This document shows, in pieces, positions 1 to 8,541 of a stretch of 64,000 nt of DNA (position 1 is its first letter; each line of letters starts with the position of its first letter). Source of the DNA: Niabella drilacis. GTDB taxonomy: Bacteria; Bacteroidota; Bacteroidia; Chitinophagales; Chitinophagaceae. Under the pieces are notes generated by a model that did not search any database, was not told where the DNA came from, and worked only from the letters and a program-made list of their open reading frames with translations. The stretch is from positions 58,507 through 122,506 of the forward strand of contig NZ_FMZO01000015.1 of the NCBI RefSeq assembly GCF_900101395.1. Reading direction: 5' to 3'. A program made the position numbers and the translations under genes.

Positions 1-88
1 AGAAGGGGGGCGGATCCTATGGCCACGCTGAAAAACAGGGCCTCCATTTTAAATTTTACATTCATTATTTTACATTTAATATTTTTCG

Positions 89-96
89 TACCTTTG
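89..96 (+). promoter_or_regulatory. Bacteroidota -7 promoter element for L31 gene
   Basis: TACCTTTG matches the TAnnTTTG -7 consensus of Bacteroidota and lies 63 bases before the L31 start. The upstream DNA (45-88) is T-rich with ATTTTACATT units resembling those before the RNase P RNA gene. The long leader leaves room for autoregulation, but I see no clear structure. Confidence 0.6.
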
Positions 97-158
97 CACC
101 TCAAATTTTATTCATAACCGTACGGCAAAATCCGTACAACCTTAAAAATCATATAATT

Positions 159-407
159 ATGAAACAAGGGCTCCATCCGCAGAACTACCGTTTAGTAGTT
201 TTTAAAGACATGAGTAACGGCGATACCTTTTTAAGCCGTTCTACTGCCAATTCCAAAGAGAGCATTCAGTGGGAAGACGGCAATGAATACCCGGTTGTAA
301 AACTGGAAATTTCAAGCACTTCACACCCCTTCTTTACCGGTAAGAATATGCTGGTGGATACGGCAGGTCGTATCGACAAATTCAAAAAGAAATACGCCAA
401 GAAATAA
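159..407 (+). CDS. rpmE2: 50S ribosomal protein L31 type B
   Basis: Small basic ribosomal protein of the large subunit, 82 residues, the usual length of the type B form. It begins [11 protein letters not shown], the typical L31 opening, and ends in a lysine-rich tail. There is no cysteine at all, so it is the zinc-independent (C-minus) paralogue. In many bacteria that form replaces the zinc-binding L31 under zinc limitation, but in Bacteroidota it is often the only copy. It has its own -7 element at 89 and a strong terminator just after the stop, so it is probably monocistronic. Confidence 0.95.
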   Translation: MKQGLHPQNYRLVVFKDMSNGDTFLSRSTANSKESIQWEDGNEYPVVKLEISSTSHPFFTGKNMLVDTAGRIDKFKKKYAKK

Positions 408-431
408 TTGGTTCAATTTTTTCGATTTTAC

Positions 432-460
432 AAACCCCGGAGCCCCCGGGGTTTTGTTTT
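432..460 (+). terminator. Rho-independent terminator after L31
   Basis: A 9-bp perfect stem, AAACCCCGG (432-440) with CCGGGGTTT (446-454), and a five-base loop, followed by TGTTTT. It starts 25 bases after the L31 stop codon. Confidence 0.85.
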
Positions 461-492
461 GCCCTCATTTCTGTTTATCTTAGGCGCCTCAT

Positions 493-1617
493 ATGCGTTC
501 TGTCATTTTCACCCATCAACTGTATCAGCCCGGGAAGCTGTTCCCTTTCAGCCTTACAACGGCAGTGGAAGAAATACCGGCAGGCATGATGACCAACCGC
601 CGCCGTTGGGAACTGATCGTTGAAAAGGAATTGCAACAGGGCCCCGGGCTTTGCTGGTTCATCCCGGCAAACCTCCTGCCTTCCCGTCAATTGATAGCGC
701 AACTCAAAACATTTTCGGAAGGCGATTTTCTGCAGCTGGACCCGGGCGGTGTCCTCATCGGTTATGGCCGGGCTGAGGCTGATTTTTCCGGTACGCCGGT
801 TGGCCATGTCCCGGGAACGGACCTTGATCTTATCGAATATGGCTGGGATATCTTTGAAAAAAACGCCCGGTTGCTCCATTTTGATTTTGAGCTGCTTACA
901 GCGGGCCGGCAATCGGCTCCGGCAAATGAAGGAAACCGGCTGAGCACTGCTGGTGCTGTTTTTATAGAAGAAGGCGCCGATGTGCGGTACGCTTTCATCA
1001 ATGCAGATGAAGGGCCGGTATATATTTCAAAAAACGCCCTGGTGATGGAAGGTACCTGTATCCGCGGGCCGGTATTTATCGGTGAGCGGGCCGTGGTAAA
1101 GATGGGAACAAGGATCTACGGGGCAAGCTCCATTGGCGCTTATTGCACCGTAGGCGGCGAGATCAAGAATTCGGTGTTGTTTCCCTTTTCCAATAAAGCG
1201 CACGATGGTTACCTGGGCGATTCGGTGATCGGGAGCTGGTGTAACCTGGGGGCGGGCACCAGTAACAGCAACCTGAAAAATACGGCAGGGAATATCCGCA
1301 TCACTTTGCCATCGGGGTTGTACCGGGCCGGCATGAAATGCGGGGTGCTGATGGGCGATTATTCAAAAGCGGCCATCAATACCTCCTTTAATTCCGGTAC
1401 GGTTACGGGGATCTGTACCCATATCTTTGGCGCAGGGCTTACTCCCAAATGGATACCTTCCTTTTCCTGGGGGTATAACACAGATACAATATATGACCTG
1501 CCAAAAGCGTTAGAACACCTGGAGCGGTGGATGCAAACTAAAAAACAAACCATAACTGAAAACGAAAAAGCGTTAATTACCCATATTTATAATCAAACAA
1601 AAACAAAGAAATCATGA
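493..1617 (+). CDS. GlmU-like sugar nucleotidyltransferase / acetyltransferase
   Basis: 374 residues. The N-terminal half (about 1-190) fits the divergent nucleotidyltransferase-like domain of the alternative bacterial GlmU group (TIGR03991 type). It lacks the classical GxGTRM signature. The C-terminal half (about 195-320) is a left-handed beta helix with hexapeptide-like repeats, such as VFIGERAVVKMGTRIYG and SVIGSWCNLGAG. By family it should supply UDP-N-acetylglucosamine for peptidoglycan and lipid A. It overlaps the tpiA start by ATGA (1614-1617), so the two genes are translationally coupled. Function is by family recognition; the substrate is not proven by the sequence. Confidence 0.85.
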   Translation: MRSVIFTHQLYQPGKLFPFSLTTAVEEIPAGMMTNRRRWELIVEKELQQGPGLCWFIPANLLPSRQLIAQLKTFSEGDFLQLDPGGVLIGYGRAEADFSGTPVGHVPGTDLDLIEYGWDIFEKNARLLHFDFELLTAGRQSAPANEGNRLSTAGAVFIEEGADVRYAFINADEGPVYISKNALVMEGTCIRGPVFIGERAVVKMGTRIYGASSIGAYCTVGGEIKNSVLFPFSNKAHDGYLGDSVIGSWCNLGAGTSNSNLKNTAGNIRITLPSGLYRAGMKCGVLMGDYSKAAINTSFNSGTVTGICTHIFGAGLTPKWIPSFSWGYNTDTIYDLPKALEHLERWMQTKKQTITENEKALITHIYNQTKTKKS

Positions 1618-2375
1618 GACAGCAAATAGCAGCGGCTAACTGGAAGATGAACTTAACGTATGTAGAAGGACAGCAATTGCTGAAAGATATTCTGGATGAG
1701 AACGTGGAGACCAGCGAGCACCAGGTCGTGATCTTTGGTGTTCCTTTTCCTTACCTGATGACGGCGAATGAGAAGGTAAATACTCTTAAGAATTTTTATG
1801 TAGCGGCCCAGAACTGCTCCAACAAAAAATCAGGCGCCTATACGGGGGAAGTATCTGTGGATATGCTCAAGTCGCTCAATATCCAGTATTGTATCATTGG
1901 CCATAGTGAACGCCGGGAATACTTCAATGAAACCAACCTTGAAATTTCTGAAAAGCTGGATCTGTTACTGGGAGCGGGTCTGAAGCCCATCTTCTGTTGC
2001 GGTGAGCCGCTGAGCATCCGGGAGGCAGGCACGCAAAATGAATATGTTGAAAAGCAACTGAAGGAATCATTGTTCCACCTGTCTGCAGAAGATCTGAAGA
2101 ATGTAGTGATCGCTTATGAACCCATCTGGGCGATTGGTACCGGTAAAACAGCCACTACAGAACAGGCCCAGGAAATTCATGCCTACCTGCGTTCTGTGAT
2201 TGCGAAACAGTACAGCCAGGAAGCGGCCGATGGCATTTCCATTCTTTACGGCGGAAGCGTGAAGGCTAACAACGCAAAAGAACTGTTCTCCTGTCCCGAC
2301 GTGGATGGCGGCCTTGTTGGAGGTGCATCCCTGGTGGCCGTAGATTTTGTTGAGATCATTAAAGCGTTGAAATAA
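1614..2375 (+). CDS. tpiA: Triosephosphate isomerase
   Basis: Cytoplasmic glycolytic enzyme interconverting dihydroxyacetone phosphate and glyceraldehyde 3-phosphate. 253 residues, normal length. All active-site blocks are visible: AANWKMN with Lys11, IIGHSERR with the catalytic His, AYEPIWAIGTG with the catalytic Glu and the start of loop 6, and ILYGGSVK for phosphate binding. The start ATG overlaps the stop of the GlmU-like gene. In many Bacteroidota tpiA sits beside the DUF1599/DoxX pair, but here that pair is at 45.6 kb. Confidence 0.97.
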   Translation: MRQQIAAANWKMNLTYVEGQQLLKDILDENVETSEHQVVIFGVPFPYLMTANEKVNTLKNFYVAAQNCSNKKSGAYTGEVSVDMLKSLNIQYCIIGHSERREYFNETNLEISEKLDLLLGAGLKPIFCCGEPLSIREAGTQNEYVEKQLKESLFHLSAEDLKNVVIAYEPIWAIGTGKTATTEQAQEIHAYLRSVIAKQYSQEAADGISILYGGSVKANNAKELFSCPDVDGGLVGGASLVAVDFVEIIKALK

Positions 2376-2384
2376 ACCGTCCAT

Positions 2385-3542
2385 ATGCGGAAGGTGCTCT
2401 GGCTTTGCAGCTGGTATCCCAACAGGTTATCACCTTTTGAGGGCGACTTTGTACAGCGCCATGCACAGGCGGCTTCCCTATACAACCAGGTTCATATCAT
2501 AAAACTCACGCCTGACCCGGATGGGTCGGGCGTTTTATATGATACCAGCCGGGACCCCGGGTATCCGAATCTTACCGAGGAGCTCATTTATTATTCTAAA
2601 GGCCGGGGGCCACTGAAAAAGATAGGATCTTATTATAAATGGTTCCGGCTTTACAAAAAAGCAGTACGGTCCTATATTAGCCGGGACGGAATGCCGGACC
2701 TGATACATGTCCACATTCCCTTTAAAGCAGGATGGATCGCTTTATGGGCAAAAAGAAAGTTTGGGATCCCATATGTGGTTACCGAGCATTGGGATGGATA
2801 TAATAAGGTGGTCGATCATAACTATGATCAGCGCCCGTCCTGGTTCCGGCGCATGCATAGACGCATCTTTGCTAAAGCCGCCGCCGTGCATTCTGTAAGT
2901 GATTACCTGGGAAAAGAAATTCAGGGGCTGGCAGGCAATGTGCCATATACTGTTATTCCGAATGTGGTTAATACGGCTCTTTTTTTCTATAAAAAAAGAA
3001 ATCATAGTGGTCCGTTCCGGTGCCTGCACATTTCCAACGGAGCCAAAAAGAAGAATGTGGAAGGACTCATCAGCGTCTTTAGCCGGCTGCCTGCTGCTGA
3101 TTTTTCATTTACAGTTATCGGGCTGCCTGCTGCATTAAATAGTCTGTACCAGGAAAAGTATCCCTTTTTACGGCTGCCGGGTGGTCTGTCTTATAGCAAG
3201 GTAGCTGAGGAATTGCAGGCTACAGACCTGCTGGTGATCTTTAGCGACTCTGAAAATTCCCCCTGTGTTATCGGGGAGGCCTTCTGCTGTGGAGTGCCTG
3301 TTGTTTCGAGCGATGTAGGGGGGATTGCGGAGCTGGTCAATGAAGCGAACGGAGTCCTTGTACCGGCACGGGATGAGCCTGCCCTGGAAAACGCGATCCG
3401 GCATGTACGCAGGCATTATCCGATGTACGATCAGGAGGCCATTGTTCAGCATGCGCTCCATACCTTTCCTTATGCTGTTGTGGGAAAGAAAATAACTGAC
3501 TGGTACGGGAATATTGTGAGCCCAACCCGGAAGGCGGACTAA
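2385..3542 (+). CDS. Glycosyltransferase family 4 protein
   Basis: 385-residue GT-B fold glycosyltransferase. The N-terminal Rossmann domain begins VLWLCSWYPNRLSPFEGDFVQRH, typical of GT4 enzymes. The C-terminal domain carries the nucleotide-sugar E-x7-E region (IGEAFCCGVPVVSSDVGG, about 300-320). It starts nine bases after tpiA and is probably co-transcribed with it. It converges with the methyltransferase, ABC exporter and glycosyltransferase-like gene that follow, so it probably acts in assembly of a surface glycan. Donor and acceptor cannot be read from sequence. It does not look like BshA of bacillithiol synthesis. Confidence 0.88.
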   Translation: MRKVLWLCSWYPNRLSPFEGDFVQRHAQAASLYNQVHIIKLTPDPDGSGVLYDTSRDPGYPNLTEELIYYSKGRGPLKKIGSYYKWFRLYKKAVRSYISRDGMPDLIHVHIPFKAGWIALWAKRKFGIPYVVTEHWDGYNKVVDHNYDQRPSWFRRMHRRIFAKAAAVHSVSDYLGKEIQGLAGNVPYTVIPNVVNTALFFYKKRNHSGPFRCLHISNGAKKKNVEGLISVFSRLPAADFSFTVIGLPAALNSLYQEKYPFLRLPGGLSYSKVAEELQATDLLVIFSDSENSPCVIGEAFCCGVPVVSSDVGGIAELVNEANGVLVPARDEPALENAIRHVRRHYPMYDQEAIVQHALHTFPYAVVGKKITDWYGNIVSPTRKAD

Positions 3543-3574
3543 AAGGAAGGAGCCTGCTTTTTGTGTCAGCCCTG

Positions 3575-4294
3575 TTACCGGTACCTTGTCCGGAAGTATA
3601 TCCGCTGCATCTTTTTAACTGCTTTCTGAAAAAGACTGCGCCGCGACGCCAGGTCTGTCTTTTCAAATGTGCTCCTGGGGCTAAGCTGTATAAACGTATA
3701 ATCGTTTTTGTGCCAGATGTCATAGGTCTCAAAAAAGTCGAGTTTCAGACCGGCCTGGTCGGCATCCTTTATAAAAGTGGATATAACAACCGGCTGATCG
3801 ATGATCTGCAGCCCTTCGGAGCCCTGCTCAATGTCGTACACCAGGCTATCGGGGTTAGGGATATTGATCAATATCTTTGTTTGCGGAGTGCAGGCTTTTA
3901 ACAGGTTATTTAAAAGCGCCGGGTGCAGCGATAGGGGAACATGCTCCAGCACATCAAATAAGGTGATGAAATCGATATTCTTTAATGTGGGCGTATACCG
4001 GACAATATCTGCTGTAACAAACCGGGTATGGGCATTGGACAGGTGATCTCCGGCATATGCGACGGACTCCGGGCTGATATCGACTGCCTCGATGCTTCCC
4101 TGCTTTATACAATGGGCTAACAGGCGGGTCAGGGATCCGATGCCACAACCCAGTTCGAGCACCCTGGAGCGTTTGTTGAGTCCCAAACGGATCATTCTCC
4201 GGTACAGGCCATAGATCCGTTCATTAATGCCTACCCGGACCTGGTACCCGATATAGTCGTCATAGAAGTCGATGATTTTTTGCTGTTCTATCAT
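3575..4294 (-). CDS. Class I SAM-dependent methyltransferase
   Basis: 239 residues. SAM-binding motif I is VLELGCGIGSLTR (about 41-53), followed by the acidic EAVDIS at the end of strand beta2 and ITLFDVLEHVP near motif IV, the usual order in class I methyltransferases of the Methyltransf_11/23 type. It lies 11 bases downstream of the ABC exporter on the same strand, so they probably form one operon with the gene at 6.2-7.2 kb. Likely role is methylation of a glycan or lipid-linked intermediate. The substrate is unknown. Confidence 0.85.
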   Translation of the reverse strand: MIEQQKIIDFYDDYIGYQVRVGINERIYGLYRRMIRLGLNKRSRVLELGCGIGSLTRLLAHCIKQGSIEAVDISPESVAYAGDHLSNAHTRFVTADIVRYTPTLKNIDFITLFDVLEHVPLSLHPALLNNLLKACTPQTKILINIPNPDSLVYDIEQGSEGLQIIDQPVVISTFIKDADQAGLKLDFFETYDIWHKNDYTFIQLSPRSTFEKTDLASRRSLFQKAVKKMQRIYFRTRYR

Positions 4295-4305
4295 AAATGC
4301 CTGTT

Positions 4306-6102
4306 TTAGTATTGCTGTGCCGCAATCATGTTCCGGAACAGCTCAGATTCCCGGCTCAGGGTATCAAAGGTTCCCCTGGCCTGGATCGTTTTGTTTTTGA
4401 TGACGTAAATTATATCGGCTTTTTTTATAGTGGCCAGGCGATGCGCAATGATGATCACCGTCCGGTTGCCATGGAGCAGGTCAAGATTTTGCTGAATGCT
4501 GTTTTCAGTAGCGGAGTCCAGCGCTGAAGTGGCTTCATCCAGAACAAAAAGGGAACAGTTCTTATAGAGCTCACGGGCAATAGACAGCCGCTGTTTCTGC
4601 CCGCCCGATATATAGATACCATTGTCGCCAACATGGGTCTGCTCCCTGTTGGGCAGAGATGCTATAAATGTTTCAAGAGATGCATCCCGTACCGCATTCC
4701 GGAAACGGGCATTGTTTTCCGGTGAAGGAGGCGCAAAGAACGTGACATTGTTAAAAATGGTATCATTGAATACAACGGGGTCCTGCGCAATATAACCGAT
4801 CTTATCCCGGTATGAAGGCAGGTTCATGGTTTCAATGGACCTGTTGCCTATAAGAACGGATCCGGACGTAGGAGGGATCAGGCCGATAATAACATGGGCC
4901 AGTGTGGTTTTCCCGGAGCCGCTTTCACCAACAAATGCAACGGTTTGGTTGAGCGGGATCGAAAGAGATACGTTTTCCAGTATGGTCATTGTATCGTACT
5001 GAACAGCCACATCGGTCAGTTCAATAGATCCAATATCAGCAGGTTCTTCCTGTAGCGTTCCGGGGGGCTCCCTAAGCTGGTTCATCTGTTTGATCATGCG
5101 CGTTACGGAACGGACGCTCCCGGTATTTTGTATAAAATGCTGCCAGCTTGTTTGCAACAGGCTTAGTTGCGAAAGGGAGCGGTAAAACAATAACAGGCTC
5201 ACCAGGATGGTGCTTTTGTTGCTCCCGGGGAAAAACCGGAACTGTATATAAATGACCGTGCCAATAACGATGATGGCAACAGGCTCCTTCATTCCTTCAG
5301 ACAGGGCCTGGAGCCTGCCCATTTTGAGGTTCAGCTGCTCCGTTTCGTCAACCACAGTTCTCAGCTTTTTCAGGTAGCGCTTAAAGTAATTGGTTGCTTT
5401 AAGATACCGGAAATGAGTGACCGCCTGGATCAGGAAACTGCTGAAGAAATTCCCTTTTTGAGAAACGTCGCCGGAGAGTTTTTGAGTCTTTGAAAAGACT
5501 TTTTTAAAAAGGAGATTGCTCAGGACCCCGCTGATGATTACCAGGGTAGCGAATTGAAAATTGGCTGCAAATGCCAGGAGGTAATAAGTGATCAGGATGC
5601 CGGCATACTGGATCGTATAGAAGTAACCGCTCATACTGGCAAAAAGATTCGATATTTCTGTTGTAAGGTTGTTCTGTATTTTTCCTGCATCCAGTTGCAA
5701 AAAGCCCGAATAGGAAATGTCGTTGAGCTGCTGAAGCATTGCTGCCCGTATTTTTTTGATAAACAGGAAGCGCATTCTAAAGAAGAACTGCATCTGTATA
5801 AACCGGATGAGGCCTTTTACCGAAAATAACAGGGCTACGACCAGCAGGATGCCGGACATATTGAGGGGGATATTTAATGCGGCCAGCGCGTCCGATAAAT
5901 ATTTTACGTTTCCAATGGATCCGCTGCCAGCGGCCCCGCTATCAAAAAGCATCGTAATGAGGGGCACAAACAGGGCAAGGCCCACACCATCTAAAAGCCC
6001 TACCAGGATATTGAGTGCAATGAACAGGTATAACCTGCTTCCCAGTATCGAATAATAAAACCTGAAATAGCCCCAAAAACCATATTTAAAATCTGTGTTC
6101 AC
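4306..6102 (-). CDS. ABC exporter, fused permease and ATPase
   Basis: 598-residue half-transporter. The N-terminal 300 residues hold about six membrane helices. The C-terminal ATPase has Walker A GESGSGKTT, a Q-loop (GYIAQDP), signature SGGQKQRLSIAR, Walker B LFVLDEATSALD and an H-loop in IIAHRL. All key residues are present, so it should be active as a homodimer. Family resemblance is to MsbA/lipid-linked oligosaccharide exporters. With glycosyltransferases and a methyltransferase next door it probably moves a glycan or glycolipid across the inner membrane. Confidence 0.9.
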   Translation of the reverse strand: MNTDFKYGFWGYFRFYYSILGSRLYLFIALNILVGLLDGVGLALFVPLITMLFDSGAAGSGSIGNVKYLSDALAALNIPLNMSGILLVVALLFSVKGLIRFIQMQFFFRMRFLFIKKIRAAMLQQLNDISYSGFLQLDAGKIQNNLTTEISNLFASMSGYFYTIQYAGILITYYLLAFAANFQFATLVIISGVLSNLLFKKVFSKTQKLSGDVSQKGNFFSSFLIQAVTHFRYLKATNYFKRYLKKLRTVVDETEQLNLKMGRLQALSEGMKEPVAIIVIGTVIYIQFRFFPGSNKSTILVSLLLFYRSLSQLSLLQTSWQHFIQNTGSVRSVTRMIKQMNQLREPPGTLQEEPADIGSIELTDVAVQYDTMTILENVSLSIPLNQTVAFVGESGSGKTTLAHVIIGLIPPTSGSVLIGNRSIETMNLPSYRDKIGYIAQDPVVFNDTIFNNVTFFAPPSPENNARFRNAVRDASLETFIASLPNREQTHVGDNGIYISGGQKQRLSIARELYKNCSLFVLDEATSALDSATENSIQQNLDLLHGNRTVIIIAHRLATIKKADIIYVIKNKTIQARGTFDTLSRESELFRNMIAAQQY

Positions 6103-6227
6103 CTGTTATTGTTGCATTAAGAGTCTTATTGATGCCGTTTATCTGACTGTAAATTTATTGGTTAAAAGCTAATCCGGGGCTGCCTGCGATCTATTTTCGC
6201 CGTTCCCGGTCATTCCCGGCCTCTTAT

Positions 6228-7193
6228 TTATTCGATCAGGAGTCTTTCAAACGGCCGCCCGTTGAGGCGGGCAGCGTATACCGGGAATTCCGTTGCATAC
6301 ATTTGCTTTGTTCCTGCAGCGTATACCTTCCGGCTTTCCGATAGCAGGAAGAAGTCTATAAATGACTTCAGGTAGGTTGCTGACGGATGAATGTGTTGGT
6401 GATCCAGGTGCAGGTTTTGAGCCGGGAAGCAATAGATATTTTCCAGGCCGGACAGGGATTGAGAGAAAATATAGCTGTCTGAAGTGACAAAAAGCGGCAT
6501 TTGGAGCTGCTGTTGAAAGCGCACTAAAAAAGACCGGCACCGGTCAATGAGTTCCGATTGCTCTTCCGGAACGAGTGGAACGGTTTTGTATTCCTCAAAG
6601 TCCCCAAGCAGGTTCTGAAAACGGAAGGCTACACCTGTGTATCCGGCAGGAAGCTGTTCCCGTTTGTTGTTGAGCTCCTGCTGCAGCGCTGCTGCTGGCC
6701 GGAAGAGTTGCCGGAACAGATCCCCCCAGACCTGGTGGGTATGATAATAGGTGTTGAGCTGCTCCAGCACATCCCTGTTGGCATAGCAATGTACCTGCTG
6801 CTTTCCTTTTTTCAATTGCGTCAGGCGTTTAATAGAAGAGGAGCCTACAAGATTAAGGTATTTTGCCTGTGCAAAATTCCTTGTAATAAACTCATCGTTT
6901 TTCAGCGTCCAGTCATATTCATTGGGGACCAGGAAATCATCCAGGGGAAAAGGAAAGGTATAATGGATCCGGAACGGGATATCGTTTTGCCTGCAAAAAG
7001 CAAAGCAGGATACAATGCCTTTCATCCGGTCTGCAAACCCGCCATGATAAATTCCGCCATCAACCAGCAGGAGAAAAAAAGGAGGAGGGGCATCCGGTCT
7101 CGGGAACAGGGTATAGCGTTTAATACTAAAGACGAAGTCCCTGAACGGGGCCGGACATTTAGCTAAAAAATAAATGATAACTTTCTTGATCAT
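6228..7193 (-). CDS. Putative glycosyltransferase-like protein (fucosyltransferase-like fold)
   Basis: 321 residues, not assignable to a named family with certainty. The segment DGGIYHGGFADRMKGIVSCF near residues 45-64 resembles the GGxxDRxxGI-type block of fucosyltransferase-like and capsule-locus proteins. A C-terminal VTSDSYIFSQSL segment resembles the donor-site loop of the same fold. No signal peptide is obvious. The N-terminus is mildly hydrophobic, which could allow membrane association. It is the first gene of the minus-strand group with the ABC exporter and methyltransferase. An enzyme adding a sugar to the exported glycan is an inference. Confidence 0.55.
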   Translation of the reverse strand: MIKKVIIYFLAKCPAPFRDFVFSIKRYTLFPRPDAPPPFFLLLVDGGIYHGGFADRMKGIVSCFAFCRQNDIPFRIHYTFPFPLDDFLVPNEYDWTLKNDEFITRNFAQAKYLNLVGSSSIKRLTQLKKGKQQVHCYANRDVLEQLNTYYHTHQVWGDLFRQLFRPAAALQQELNNKREQLPAGYTGVAFRFQNLLGDFEEYKTVPLVPEEQSELIDRCRSFLVRFQQQLQMPLFVTSDSYIFSQSLSGLENIYCFPAQNLHLDHQHIHPSATYLKSFIDFFLLSESRKVYAAGTKQMYATEFPVYAARLNGRPFERLLIE

Positions 7194-7279
7194 GGCATAC
7201 CCTTCCGTAAAATGGTCATTTGTGGATACCTGCCGGCAGCAGGAACTACTGGTTTTGGATAGGGGGAGCTGAGCTGCTG

Positions 7280-8467
7280 TTAACCGATGGCAACATAATT
7301 TTGTACGTCGGCGGCTGTGATCGTTTTTCCGCTCAGGATCACCAGGCGCTCTACCACATTCCGGAGCTCCCGTATATTACCGGTCCAGTTATATTGCTGC
7401 AATGATTCAATGGCGCCTTCATCTATTCCTTTTTTTGAGATCCCGTAGTCTTTGCAGATATCATCCAGGAACTGGTCTACCAGCAGGGGGATATCGTCTT
7501 TGCGCTCGTTGAGGGAAGGTACATTGATCAGGATCACACTCAGGCGATGATAAAGATCGAGCCTGAAATTTTTGTCCTCCACTTCCTGCAGCAGGTCTTT
7601 ATTGGTGGCCGCAATGACCCGTACATCTACGTTGATGTCCTTATCAGCGCCAACGCGCGTGATCTTTCCTTCCTGCAGAGCCCGCAGTACCTTGGCCTGT
7701 GCATTCAGGCTCATATCGCCGATCTCATCCAGGAACAAGGTTCCTCCATTGGCCTGTTCAAATTTTCCGATGCGCTGTTTTATAGCTGAAGTAAAAGATC
7801 CCTTTTCGTGCCCAAATAGTTCTGATTCAATTAATTCTGTTGGTATGGCGGCGCAGTTTACTTCTACCAGGGGGCTGTTGGACCGGTTGCTCAGCTCATG
7901 GATCCAGCGGGCTACCAGTTCCTTACCCACACCATTGGCGCCGGTTACCAGCACACGGGCCTCCGTGGGGGCCACCTTGTTGATCGTATCTTTGATCTTT
8001 TGAATGGGGCCGGAAGTGCCTACAATTTCCTGGACCCTTGAAACTTTTTTGCGAAGGACCCTGGTTTCTGCTACCAGGGATGTTTTCTCCATCGCATTGC
8101 GGATGGTGATCAGCAGCCGGTTGAGGTCCGGTGGCTTTGATATAAAATCGTAGGCGCCTTTTTTTACTGCTTCCACGGCTGTTTCAATGTTGCCATGGCC
8201 GGAGATCATAATGATGGGAACATCAGGAGCAAGAATGTTGGCCTTTTCAAGAAACTCGAGGCCATCCACTTTCGGCATCTTGATATCGCAGAGAACGGCA
8301 TTAAAGGTCTTTTCTGAAAATAATTTCAGCCCTTCCTCTCCGTTGGTTGCTTCCGAAATCCGGTAACCTTCAAAAGAAAGGATCTCCGAAAGCGTTTTCC
8401 TGATAGATGCTTCGTCATCAATGATCAGGATCTCGTGTTGATTATCGTTGTTCTTAATTTTTGCCAC
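7280..8467 (-). CDS. NtrC-family response regulator lacking the DNA-binding domain
   Basis: 395 residues. Receiver domain about 10-125 with phospho-acceptor Asp61 (LCDIKMP) and Lys111. AAA+ domain about 145-385 with Walker A GANGVGKE (176-183), Walker B GGTLFLDEIGD and an arginine-finger region WTGNIRELRNVVERL. The protein ends ten residues after the AAA+ lid, so the Fis-type helix-turn-helix normal for NtrC is missing. The sigma-54 contact loop reads GSFTSA (223-228) rather than GAFTGA. Only 86 bases separate the stop from the next gene, so no lost 3' end is hidden there. It probably activates sigma-54 promoters from solution, like other HTH-less members. No kinase gene is adjacent. Confidence 0.9.
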   Translation of the reverse strand: MAKIKNNDNQHEILIIDDEASIRKTLSEILSFEGYRISEATNGEEGLKLFSEKTFNAVLCDIKMPKVDGLEFLEKANILAPDVPIIMISGHGNIETAVEAVKKGAYDFISKPPDLNRLLITIRNAMEKTSLVAETRVLRKKVSRVQEIVGTSGPIQKIKDTINKVAPTEARVLVTGANGVGKELVARWIHELSNRSNSPLVEVNCAAIPTELIESELFGHEKGSFTSAIKQRIGKFEQANGGTLFLDEIGDMSLNAQAKVLRALQEGKITRVGADKDINVDVRVIAATNKDLLQEVEDKNFRLDLYHRLSVILINVPSLNERKDDIPLLVDQFLDDICKDYGISKKGIDEGAIESLQQYNWTGNIRELRNVVERLVILSGKTITAADVQNYVAIG

Positions 8468-8517
8468 AGGTTCTTTTTAGTTTTATCCTTAAGATATGCA
8501 ACACCCGGTTCCGGAGT

Positions 8518-8537
8518 TTGCCGGCAGGGACCGGCAA
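8518..8537 (-). terminator. Hairpin after pdhB, weak terminator candidate
   Basis: Seven-base perfect stem TTGCCGG (8518-8524) with CCGGCAA (8531-8537), just past the pdhB stop. There is no U-tract in the pdhB direction, so intrinsic termination is uncertain. Confidence 0.3.
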
Positions 8538-8541
8538 CGGT

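Noticed and set aside
475..912. 145-residue minus-strand frame opposite the GlmU-like gene
   Set aside because: It is the shadow of a well-supported plus-strand gene and has no family likeness of its own.
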